A stretch of DNA of 8,217 nucleotides from Roseovarius sp. (GTDB taxonomy: Bacteria > Pseudomonadota > Alphaproteobacteria > Rhodobacterales > Rhodobacteraceae): the NCBI GenBank assembly GCA_023260815.1, contig JALQUE010000150.1, positions 1 to 8,217 of the forward strand, given 5' to 3'. Position numbers and translations under genes: made by a program. A model generated the notes under the pieces. It ran no database searches. It had not been told where the DNA came from and saw only the letters and a list, made by a program, of their open reading frames with translations. The stretch's first letter is position 1. The number at the start of each line of letters is the position of its first letter. Below are positions 1 to 5,772 of this stretch, piece by piece.

Positions 1-483
1 CGGGTGATGGGCTTCTGCGAACCCAGCGAATATCTCGAATTCATGCGCCAGACCCCCGATCTTGAACGCATGCTCACACGCTCGGGCATCCGGCTTTACA
101 AATACTGGTTCTCGGTCACGCGCGAGGAGCAGAGGCACCGGTTCGAGGCGCGGGCTACGGACCCACTCAAGCAATGGAAGCTGAGCCCGATCGACAAGCA
201 GAGCCTTGGCAAATGGGACGATTACACCGAAGCCAAGGAAGCGATGTTTTTCTACACCGATACCGCCGATGCGCCCTGGACGGTGGTGAAATCCAACGAC
301 AAGAAGCGCGCACGGCTGGCCTGCATGCGGCATTTCCTGAGCACGATCGACTATCCCGGCAAGGATCTGAAGGTGGTGGGCCGGCCCGATCCGCTGCTGG
401 TCTCGACGGCGCAGCATGTGCTGCATGGCAGCGATCACATCCTGGGCAAGTCGCTGCATCCCGACACGCGCAAACCGCGCTGA
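1..483 (+). CDS. ppk2: Polyphosphate kinase 2 (PPK2 family), C-terminal part
   Basis: This gene enters from the left edge; 160 codons plus stop are visible and the true start lies outside. PPK2 enzymes move phosphate between polyphosphate and nucleoside di- or monophosphates in the cytoplasm. The visible part carries the conserved C-terminal PPK2 signature: KYWFSVTREEQ near the start of the window, KQWKLSPIDKQSL, then W..YTEAKEAMFFYTDT, APWTVVKSNDKKRARL and a final helix up to IDYPG. The Walker A and B nucleotide-binding motifs of the family are expected upstream and cannot be checked. The last 35 or so residues form a basic tail ending KPR. The GTG and ATG codons at 4 and 7 are internal (…RVMGF is mid-domain), not starts. 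Family assignment is firm. Donor/acceptor preference (ADP, GDP or AMP class) cannot be judged from this part. It is on the same strand as the metal-export pair after it, but a 75-bp gap suggests separate transcription. Confidence 0.93.
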   Translation, partial: RVMGFCEPSEYLEFMRQTPDLERMLTRSGIRLYKYWFSVTREEQRHRFEARATDPLKQWKLSPIDKQSLGKWDDYTEAKEAMFFYTDTADAPWTVVKSNDKKRARLACMRHFLSTIDYPGKDLKVVGRPDPLLVSTAQHVLHGSDHILGKSLHPDTRKPR

Positions 484-489
484 GCGGGT

Positions 490-528
490 CGGCAAGCCTG
501 CGCCCAAGCCGCGCCACACCGCTTGCCG
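490..528. other. Inverted repeat after ppk2, weak terminator candidate
   Basis: CGGCAAGC at 490-497 pairs perfectly with GCTTGCCG at 521-528, leaving a 23-nt loop. It starts 7 bp after the ppk2 stop, where a terminator would be expected, but no T-tract follows and the loop is long. It could equally be a chance repeat in GC-rich DNA. Confidence 0.2.
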
Positions 529-558
529 TGCGCCGGACGAGCGCCTAAGACTTGGTGC

Positions 559-1191
559 ATGTTACGTGCCGTTGCCCTTTTGCTGACGACGATCTGCGCC
601 CCTGCCGCATGGGCGCATCCGCATGTCTTTGTCGATGTCACGCTGCGGTTCCTGCCCGATGCCGAGGGCCGTCTGACCGGGGTCGAGGTGACATGGGCCT
701 ATGACGATTTCTTCTCGCTGCTGGTGCTGGAGGATCGCGGGCTGGACCCTGATGGCGACACGATCCTGACTGACGATGAACGGGCCGCGCTGCTGGGGTT
801 CGATCTGAGCGATTGGCCCGAGGGGTTCGAGGGCGCGATGTTCCTGTATGACGGCGGGCGCAAGATCACGCTGAGCCAGCCAGAGCCGCTGCAGGCGGGG
901 ATGGAGGGGGCGCGGATCGTCACCCGCCATGTGCGGCGCTTCGATCCGGTCGATCCGGCGGGTCTGGTGGTGCGGCCCTATGATCCGTCCTATTACGCCG
1001 CGCTGAGCCTGGCGGCCACGGGCGGGCTTCCGGATGGCTGCCGCGCCCGGATCGAGCCGGCCGATACACAGGCGGCGGACGCCCTTGTCGCAAGCCTTGG
1101 CGGCACATCCAACGAGACGTTGTTCGAGGAGGTCGAGGTCGGCATCCATTACGCCGACACGCTGGAGATCACATGCGCGCCCTCGTCCTGA
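559..1191 (+). CDS. DUF1007 family secreted protein, partner of Ni/Co exporter
   Basis: A 210-residue exported protein of the DUF1007 family (COG3683, usually described as the periplasmic component of an uncharacterised transport system). I chose ATG 559 because it starts directly on a clean signal peptide (MLRAVALLLTTICAPAAWA, cleavage after A19). The in-frame TTG at 523 would add 12 non-signal residues. No clear Shine-Dalgarno precedes ATG 559. The predicted mature protein begins HPHVFVDV, the hallmark of the family. Residues 63-74 (DPDGDTILTDDE) match an EF-hand-type loop with Asp at 1, 3 and 5 and Glu at 12. The stop lies inside the next gene: a 19-bp overlap with the NicO-type permease implies translational coupling. 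Family members typically sit next to RcnA/NicO permeases, so a role in delivering or sensing the exported metal outside the membrane is inferred, not shown. Confidence 0.88.
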   Translation: MLRAVALLLTTICAPAAWAHPHVFVDVTLRFLPDAEGRLTGVEVTWAYDDFFSLLVLEDRGLDPDGDTILTDDERAALLGFDLSDWPEGFEGAMFLYDGGRKITLSQPEPLQAGMEGARIVTRHVRRFDPVDPAGLVVRPYDPSYYAALSLAATGGLPDGCRARIEPADTQAADALVASLGGTSNETLFEEVEVGIHYADTLEITCAPSS

Positions 1192-2090
1192 GCACGTCGC
1201 TGGCCCTGCTGGCGCTGGCGGTCTGGCTTTGGGGCCTGGGCGGCGCGCAGGAGGTGGCGCGATGGGCCGCCGAGGGCCAGCGCGAGGTGCAAGGCGCGAT
1301 GGCGGGCTACCTGCGGGCCTTGCGGGCCGGGGAACCCGGCGCCTTGACGGGGCTTTGGGGGCTGTGTTTCGCCTATGGGTTTCTGCACGCGGCGGGGCCG
1401 GGGCATGGCAAGCTGCTGATCGGCGGCTATGGCCTTGGCACCGGGGTGCCGGTGCTGCGGCTGTCGGGGCTGGCGCTGGCGGGGAGCCTTGCCCAGGCGG
1501 CAACCGCGGTGGTGCTGGTCTATGCCGGGGTGCTGGCGCTGGATCTGACGCGCGAGGCGATGGTGGGGCTGGCCGACCGGATCATGGCGCCGGTGAGCTA
1601 CGGCGCGATCGCGGCGGTCGGCCTCTGGCTGATCTGGCGCGGCCTGCGCCGGTTCCGGGCGATGCGCGGACGGTCCGAGGCCCACGCGCATACCGGCGGC
1701 ACAGGCGGCACCGACGGCGCCTGCGGCACCTGCGGACATCGCCACGGTCCCACGGCGGTGGAGGCGGCCCAGGTCCACACCCCGAGAGAGGCGCTGGCGC
1801 TGATCGCGGCGGTGGCGATCCGGCCCTGCACGGGCGCGCTGTTTCTGCTGATCCTGACATGGCGGATGGGCATCGACATGGCGGGCATCATCGGCGCGTT
1901 CGTCATGGGGCTTGGCACGGCCAGTGTCACCGTCACCGTGGCGATTGCCGCCGTCACGATGCGCGCGGGCCTTCTGGGGCGGCTGACCGCAGGTGACGGT
2001 GCGGTGCCGCGGGCGCTGCCGTTGCTGGAGGCGGCGATCGGCGGGCTGATCGCGGCGGTCGCGCTACACCTTTTGCATGGCGCGCTCTGA
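1173..2090 (+). CDS. NicO/RcnA-like nickel/cobalt efflux permease
   Basis: A 305-residue polytopic inner-membrane protein of the NicO family (COG2215, RcnA-like). These proteins move Ni2+ or Co2+ across the inner membrane, in RcnA's case outward. The start ATG 1173 lies inside the upstream DUF1007 gene. TM1 is at about 2-22. The diagnostic metal motif HAAGPGHGK is at 72-80, with IGGYGLGTG immediately after it. Further hydrophobic segments lie at about 95-123 and 140-157. A His/Cys-rich hydrophilic loop follows at about 169-202 (HAH at 171-173, C184, C187, H189, H191, H202). The second conserved block, IRPCTGAL, is at 216-223, with more membrane segments at about 206-229, 235-265 and 283-303. 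The loop is the usual place for cytosolic or periplasmic metal binding in RcnA relatives. Whether the substrate is Ni, Co or another divalent metal cannot be decided. No metal regulator (RcnR/FrmR-like) is in the window. Confidence 0.9.
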   Translation: MRALVLSTSLALLALAVWLWGLGGAQEVARWAAEGQREVQGAMAGYLRALRAGEPGALTGLWGLCFAYGFLHAAGPGHGKLLIGGYGLGTGVPVLRLSGLALAGSLAQAATAVVLVYAGVLALDLTREAMVGLADRIMAPVSYGAIAAVGLWLIWRGLRRFRAMRGRSEAHAHTGGTGGTDGACGTCGHRHGPTAVEAAQVHTPREALALIAAVAIRPCTGALFLLILTWRMGIDMAGIIGAFVMGLGTASVTVTVAIAAVTMRAGLLGRLTAGDGAVPRALPLLEAAIGGLIAAVALHLLHGAL

Positions 2091-2140
2091 AGCGGCAGGC
2101 ATCGCTTGCACGCCGCCCTGCCCCGACCTATGGCCGGATC

Positions 2141-3502
2141 ATGACGAGACCTGTGACATATCGCCAGCACGCCAGCGCCATTCTTGGGCTGGGTCTGCCG
2201 CTGATCGGCAGCCATGTGGCGCAGTTCGCCATCACGCTGACCGATGCGCTGATGCTGGGCTGGTATTCCGTCGAGGCGCTGGCCGCCGAGGTGCTGGGGG
2301 GCACGCTGTTCTTCGTGCTGTTCATCATGGGATCGGGCTTTGCCTGGGCGGTGATGCCGATGGTCGCCTCGGCGAGGGCCGCGGGCAACGAGACGCAGAT
2401 CAGGCGCGTCACCCGGATGGGGGCTTGGGCGTCGATCCTGTTCGGGATCGCGACGCTGCCGTTGATGCTGCTGGCGCAGCCGATCTTCGAGGCGCTTGGG
2501 CAGGATCCAGATATCGCTGTTCTGGCGGGGCAATACCTGTCGATCATGGGATGGGGCATTTTGCCCGCGCTGCTGGTGATGGTGCTGAAATCCTATCTTG
2601 CCGCGCTCGAGCGCACGCAGATCGTGCTGTGGATCACGCTGGCGGCGGTGGGCTTGAACGTGGTGATCAACTACGCGCTGATTTTCGGCAATTGGGGGTT
2701 TCCCGAACTGGGCGTGCGCGGCGCGGCCATCGCCTCGTTGATGGTGAATATCGCCTCGCTGGTGGCGATGGTGTTCTACGCCGCACGGGCACAGCCCGAT
2801 CACGCGCTGTTCCAGAGGATATGGCGGCCCGACCCTGAGGCGCTGGCGCAGGTGTTCCGGCTGGGCTGGCCAATCGGGATCACCAATCTGGCCGAGGTCG
2901 GATTGTTTGCCGCCTCGTCGATCATGATGGGCTGGCTGGGGGCGCTGCCGCTGGCGGCCCACGGGATCGCGCTTCAGGTCACCTCGGTCGTGTTCATGGT
3001 GCATCTGGGGCTGTCGAACGTGGCCACCGTCCGCGCGGGACAGGCGCATGGCCGGGCCGATGCGGTAGGGCTGCGCGATGGGGCGGCGGTGGTTCTGGTG
3101 ATGTCGGGGCTGGTGGCGGCGGCGACGATGGTCCTGTTCCTGGCGCTGCCGGAATGGATGATGGGCCTGTTCATGAGCCCGGACGAGCCGAACCGCGCCA
3201 CCGTCATCAGCATCGGCGTGGGCCTGCTGGCGGCGGCGGCGCTGTTTCAGCTGGTGGATGCGGGGCAGGTCATGGCGCTTGGGCTGCTGCGCGGGGTGCA
3301 GGACACGCGGGTGCCGATGGTGATGGCGACGGTCAGCTATTGGCTGATCGGAGTGCCGGCGAGCTATGTGATGGGCTTCACGCTTGGTCTGGGGGGCGCG
3401 GGCATCTGGCTGGGGCTGGCGGTGGGGCTGGCCTGCGCCGCGATCCTGATGCTGGCGCGGTTCTGGGGGGCATCAGTACGCGGTCTGGCCAGACCGGACT
3501 GA
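2141..3502 (+). CDS. MATE family multidrug efflux transporter
   Basis: A 453-residue inner-membrane transporter of the MATE family (NorM/DinF-type), which exports cationic or amphiphilic compounds using Na+ or H+ gradients. The length fits the family (about 440-470) and about 12 hydrophobic segments are visible in two halves. The first MatE repeat spans about 14-175, beginning LGLPLIGSHVAQFAITLTDALMLGW. The second spans about 240-400, beginning LGWPIGITNLAEVGLFAAS. Conserved elements include HGIALQ (274-279), LGLSNVATVRAGQAHG (289-304) and GLLRGVQDTRVPM (381-393). ATG 2141 is chosen because it places the first helix at the expected distance. The Shine-Dalgarno is weak (GGCCGGATC). It lies 50 bp after the permease gene on the same strand and may be co-transcribed, but a drug pump has no obvious link to metal export. 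It converges on the DUF4864 gene with only 18 bp between stops. Substrate is unknown. Confidence 0.94.
   Translation: MTRPVTYRQHASAILGLGLPLIGSHVAQFAITLTDALMLGWYSVEALAAEVLGGTLFFVLFIMGSGFAWAVMPMVASARAAGNETQIRRVTRMGAWASILFGIATLPLMLLAQPIFEALGQDPDIAVLAGQYLSIMGWGILPALLVMVLKSYLAALERTQIVLWITLAAVGLNVVINYALIFGNWGFPELGVRGAAIASLMVNIASLVAMVFYAARAQPDHALFQRIWRPDPEALAQVFRLGWPIGITNLAEVGLFAASSIMMGWLGALPLAAHGIALQVTSVVFMVHLGLSNVATVRAGQAHGRADAVGLRDGAAVVLVMSGLVAAATMVLFLALPEWMMGLFMSPDEPNRATVISIGVGLLAAAALFQLVDAGQVMALGLLRGVQDTRVPMVMATVSYWLIGVPASYVMGFTLGLGGAGIWLGLAVGLACAAILMLARFWGASVRGLARPD
3481..3496. other. 16-bp perfect palindrome at the convergent gene ends
   Basis: CGGTCTGG/CCAGACCG is a perfect palindrome inside the last codons of the MATE gene, 25 bp before the stop of the converging DUF4864 gene. 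As RNA it could fold only with a short stem (CGGTC/GACCG, 6-nt loop). There is no T-tract on either strand. A weak bidirectional terminator or a chance palindrome are both possible. Confidence 0.25.
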
Positions 3503-3520
3503 GCCGACGCGCCGGATGGT

Positions 3521-3922
3521 TCAGGCGGTCCCGTCAGAGGGTTTGAGCAGGCGCACACCGTCGATTTTCCAGCCATCTTCGCCTGAGATCATCTCGTATT
3601 CCAGAATGTGCAGCGCACCGGACCCGTCGCGGATCATCACGGACTGGACCAACCGCCCGCCCCGATCCTCGATCGACAGGAACTTGACGCTATCGGGTCG
3701 CCAGACCATCGGATAGCCCTGCCGGACCATCTGTCCGAACCGTTCGGGGCTGCCGAAAATCTGTTTGATCGTGGGGCTGGCAAAGGTGAAGGCGGTATCG
3801 ACATCCTCGGCGAGGAACGCGTCGATCTGCGCCGAGATCACGCCGCGAATGGCCTGATCATCCGCGCGCGCGGGCAAGGACAGGCACGCAGACAGCGCAA
3901 GGACAAGCAGGAGACGGATCAT
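3521..3922 (-). CDS. DUF4864 family secreted protein
   Basis: A 133-residue protein matching the DUF4864 family, small exported proteins common in Rhodobacterales with a probable NTF2/SnoaL-like fold. The matching pattern is an N-terminal helix AIRGVISAQIDAFLAEDVDTAFTFASP (about 24-50), then IFGSPERFGQMV and Y..VWRP, ending in strands GALHILEYEMI and GWKIDGVRLL. The start is ATG 3922, 6 nt after a good Shine-Dalgarno-like GGAAGGT. The in-frame TTG at 3946 would add eight non-signal residues. An N-terminal signal peptide runs to about A20 (LPARA before DDQ). L10-S11-A12-C13 also resembles a lipobox, so lipoprotein anchoring cannot be excluded. It is the last gene of the minus-strand cluster, 60 bp after the cytochrome gene. 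No function is known for the family that I can state; co-occurrence with cytochromes suggests a periplasmic accessory role. Confidence 0.85.
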   Translation of the reverse strand: MIRLLLVLALSACLSLPARADDQAIRGVISAQIDAFLAEDVDTAFTFASPTIKQIFGSPERFGQMVRQGYPMVWRPDSVKFLSIEDRGGRLVQSVMIRDGSGALHILEYEMISGEDGWKIDGVRLLKPSDGTA

Positions 3923-3982
3923 GGGGCACCTTCCTTTCGTCCTCAAAAGCTAGCCCGCAGGTGCCGCGTTTCAAATCGCGCG

Positions 3983-4411
3983 TCAGCGGATTTGCAGCCC
4001 TTCGAGATAGGCGATCAGGTCGGTCACCGGGGTCGAGGTGATGATCGGCTGACCACTTTCGGTCTTCAACGCCGCATCCTGCCCCTCGAAAAAGTCGCCA
4101 TAGATCGGCATCGGACTGCCATGCGCCACCAGCGGATCGCGCCCGTCGATGCGTTTGACCACCCGGCCCATGGGAAACACCCCGGCATTGCCCGCGCTGA
4201 GCGCGGTCAGATCGGTGGGCTGGACTGTCAGGACCGCCCGCATCGGCCCGTCGCCGGTGGCATCCGCGCCGTGGCAGGCGGCGCAATACCGCTCGTAGAT
4301 CGCCTCGCCATTGCGGGCATTGCCTTCGGCGGTGGCAGGGGCGGGAGCGGTGGCGGTGGCAGCGACGGCCACAAGGGCCAGAGCGGCGGTCAGGATGGTG
4401 GGGGTATACAT
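3983..4411 (-). CDS. Periplasmic class-I-type cytochrome c
   Basis: A 142-residue monohaem c-type cytochrome, an electron carrier outside the inner membrane. A hydrophobic, Ala-rich signal peptide occupies residues 1-28 (ATA before EGNARNG). The haem attachment motif CAACH is at 43-47, followed by G.DATGDGP. GVFPMGRVVKRIDG (77-90) follows, and M101 in HGSPMPIYG is the likely distal haem ligand. A C-terminal helix, VTDLIAYLEGLQ, packs as in small class I cytochromes. ATG 4411 is preceded by a strong AAGGAGG at the right spacing. It lies 27 bp after the stop of the upstream cytochrome gene, and the two proteins are clearly paralogous (shared DGP…PTDLT / PSDLT, GVFP and R-I-G blocks). If the signal peptide is not cut it would be membrane-tethered. 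The redox partner is unknown; no oxidase or dehydrogenase is adjacent apart from the Ldh-family gene, which is cytoplasmic. Confidence 0.93.
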   Translation of the reverse strand: MYTPTILTAALALVAVAATATAPAPATAEGNARNGEAIYERYCAACHGADATGDGPMRAVLTVQPTDLTALSAGNAGVFPMGRVVKRIDGRDPLVAHGSPMPIYGDFFEGQDAALKTESGQPIITSTPVTDLIAYLEGLQIR

Positions 4412-4438
4412 GTGTGTCCTCCTTCGGTCGGTGATGGG

Positions 4439-4849
4439 TCAGGCTTTCTGGATGGTGGCCAGATAATCGGCGAGGTCAACCAGGGCGCTGGGCGTTTCGA
4501 ACACGGCGCCGGTTTGCGGGTCACGCCAGCCGATCGTGGGACCGGCGAACAGCGGGCCATAGTCGGGCATCTCGTGGAACTGGCCGGGATAGCCGTGGAT
4601 ACGCGCGATTACCTGCGCATGGGGAAAGACCCCGCCATTGCGCGCGGCGATGCGTGTCAGATCGGAAGGCGACGTGTCAAGCTGCGCCGCCAGCGGCCCA
4701 TCACCCTGCCCTTGCGGCCCGTGACACACGGCGCAAAGCGCGCGGTAGGTCTGCGCCCCCGCAGCCACGCCCGATGGCAAGGGCGCCTGCGCCGCACAGG
4801 CGGCGAGGCCGAAAAGGCCGAAAAGGGAAACCGCAAAGGCCGCACGCAT
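4439..4849 (-). CDS. Lipoprotein cytochrome c, paralogue of its neighbour
   Basis: A 136-residue monohaem c-type cytochrome. ATG 4849 is preferred: a Shine-Dalgarno-like AGGA sits 7 nt upstream, and the protein then begins MRAAFAVSLFGLFGLAAC, a signal peptide with lipobox L15-A-A-C18. The GTG at 4921 would add 24 charged residues before it. The haem motif CAVCH is at 39-43, followed by GPQGQGDGPLA. PSDLTRIAARNGGVFP spans 61-76, and M94 in HEMPDYG is the likely axial ligand. The C-terminal helix is LVDLADYLATIQ. C18 would be lipidated, so the domain is probably anchored to a membrane on the periplasmic side, while its partner appears soluble. It sits 95 bp after the DUF3047 gene and 27 bp before the second cytochrome gene. 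An FNR/CRP-like inverted site lies 59 bp upstream of this start. Function beyond electron transfer is unknown. Confidence 0.92.
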   Translation of the reverse strand: MRAAFAVSLFGLFGLAACAAQAPLPSGVAAGAQTYRALCAVCHGPQGQGDGPLAAQLDTSPSDLTRIAARNGGVFPHAQVIARIHGYPGQFHEMPDYGPLFAGPTIGWRDPQTGAVFETPSALVDLADYLATIQKA

Positions 4850-4907
4850 GGCAGATGTCCTGTCAGGATCAGTCCCCCGACCAGACCGCAGGCCGGCGGC
4901 GCGCGCA

Positions 4908-4921
4908 TTGACATGGATCAC
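4908..4921. promoter_or_regulatory. FNR/CRP-like operator candidate before the cytochromes
   Basis: TTGAC-ATGG-ATCAC matches 8 of the 10 specified positions of the FNR-family consensus TTGAT-N4-ATCAA (FnrL/Dnr in alphaproteobacteria). It lies 59 bp upstream of the cytochrome start on the minus strand, in the 95-bp DUF3047-cytochrome gap. Both mismatches are at the outer and inner C positions. Matches of this quality occur by chance, so the call rests mainly on its place before a cytochrome gene. Confidence 0.3.
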
Positions 4922-4944
4922 ACCCGACCGCCGGGCGCGCGCAT

Positions 4945-5586
4945 CTATTGCAGGGTCAGGCCGGAAATGCGCCCGGTGATGCGGGTGTCGGTGTCGTCGC
5001 TATCGCCCGAGACGGCCAGCCCCACCAGCGCCGTGCGTTGCCCCCCGAAAGCACGGCTGAAATCGGCGGCCAGATCGACGCGCTCGCGCGCCTCGCCAGT
5101 GCCAGCGGGCCGCAGGACCACGGTCTTGCCGCGCGGACCCAGATAGGGGCTATCGAGAAACGCGCCGGGCGCGTGACCGCCGCCCCAGACATAGACCAGC
5201 ACCCGCACATCCTGATGCGACAAAAGCCGGGTCACGCGGGCGCCGCGGGCGCGTTCGGCCTCGGCCTGCGGCAGAAATACGAAATACATCGCCAGATTGC
5301 GGTCATCCCCGCCCTTGAGGGCAAGATCGGTGGGCGGCACGCTCTGGCTGACCTGCCAGAGCCAGGACGCGGTCCCTGCCTGCCAGGCGGTTTCGGGCAC
5401 GGCACGGTAGAGCAGCGAGACGCTGGCATCCGACACCACGTCGAGAGCGGTGCCGCGCGGGGTGTAGTCATTGCCGGAGAACAGGGAAAACTTCTGGTGT
5501 TTCCAACGTCCATCGAAGGCAATCGGCGATGCCGTGGCCGCGGTTGCGGCCAGGGCCGTCAGTCCTGCCAATAGGGCCAGTCGCAT
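4945..5586 (-). CDS. DUF3047 family secreted protein
   Basis: A 213-residue exported protein of the DUF3047 family. ATG 5586 is preferred: it has a strong Shine-Dalgarno, AGGAGG, 7 nt upstream, and it starts directly on a signal peptide (MRLALLAGLTALAATAATA, cut near A19). A GTG at 5649 is in frame but would add 21 unrelated residues. Family features are an early W..HQKFSLFSGNDYTP, a V-S-DASVSLLYR strand (about 51-61), the block KGGDDRNLAMYFVFLP (91-106), the core VRVLVYVWGG (128-137) and a late ADFSRAFGG. The mature protein is probably a beta-rich periplasmic domain; no enzyme motif or cofactor motif is evident. It is the first gene of the minus-strand cluster leading into two cytochromes c, so a periplasmic redox or envelope role is a guess from context. 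Its upstream region contains the 12-bp repeat array. Confidence 0.85.
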   Translation of the reverse strand: MRLALLAGLTALAATAATASPIAFDGRWKHQKFSLFSGNDYTPRGTALDVVSDASVSLLYRAVPETAWQAGTASWLWQVSQSVPPTDLALKGGDDRNLAMYFVFLPQAEAERARGARVTRLLSHQDVRVLVYVWGGGHAPGAFLDSPYLGPRGKTVVLRPAGTGEARERVDLAADFSRAFGGQRTALVGLAVSGDSDDTDTRITGRISGLTLQ

Positions 5587-5616
5587 GAGGGCGCCTCCTG
5601 TGCTGCGTCGCGGGAA

Positions 5617-5644
5617 GGCATAGCAGACCCATGGGCGCGGGCAA
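5617..5644 (-). promoter_or_regulatory. Candidate sigma70-like promoter for the DUF3047 gene
   Basis: On the minus strand TTGCCC (5644-5639) and TATGCC (5622-5617) are separated by 16 bp and lie about 31-58 bp upstream of ATG 5586. The -35 shares TTG and the -10 shares TAT with consensus. This is a modest match, but the position is right and the neighbouring repeat array ends just upstream. Confidence 0.3.
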
Positions 5645-5664
5645 TTCACTGTCCTGTGAGCGTG

Positions 5665-5760
5665 CCCGTGATCTGGCGGGCGATCTGGCCCGTGTTCTGG
5701 CCCGTGTTCTGGCCTGTGTTCTGGGCCATGATCTGGCCTGTGTTCTGGCCCGTGTTCTGG
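5665..5760. repeat. Eight tandem 12-bp direct repeats
   Basis: Eight uninterrupted 12-bp units fill exactly 96 bp. The consensus, plus strand, is CCCGTGTTCTGG (minus strand CCAGAACACGGG). Unit starts are 5665, 5677, 5689, 5701, 5713, 5725, 5737 and 5749. Units 3, 4 and 8 are identical to consensus; 5 and 7 differ by one base; 1 differs by one (A for T); 2 and 6 differ by three or four. All eight end in TCTGG. The array lies between the Ldh stop (12 bp away) and the DUF3047 start (78 bp away), so it is in the DUF3047 upstream region. On the plus strand the array could be read as W-P-V-F tetrapeptides, on the minus strand as P-E-H-G/R. No start codon/stop arrangement supports a real peptide. 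A variable-number repeat or a multi-site protein-binding element are the options. Confidence 0.95.
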
Positions 5761-5772
5761 CGTGCGGGCGGC

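Noticed and set aside
1598..3049. Long minus-strand open frame opposite the permease and MATE genes
   Set aside because: Its translation is rich in R, Q, H and P with no domain; the plus-strand genes are clear transporters.
4850..4921. GTG 4921 as the start of the first cytochrome
   Set aside because: It would put 24 mostly charged residues ahead of an obvious lipoprotein signal. ATG 4849 has its own Shine-Dalgarno.
3608..5146. Long plus-strand open frame opposite the cytochrome genes
   Set aside because: It overlaps three well supported minus-strand genes with signal peptides, Shine-Dalgarno sites and haem motifs. Its own translation is Arg/Gly/His-rich, typical of an antisense frame in GC-rich DNA.
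5665..5760. CRISPR array
   Set aside because: The repeats are 12 bp and directly adjacent with no spacers, and no cas genes are present.
5649..5772. Upstream extension of the DUF3047 frame through P-E-H-G/R repeats
   Set aside because: The minus-strand frame is open back to the Ldh stop, but contains no ATG, GTG or TTG before the repeats. ATG 5586 has a strong Shine-Dalgarno and starts on the signal peptide.
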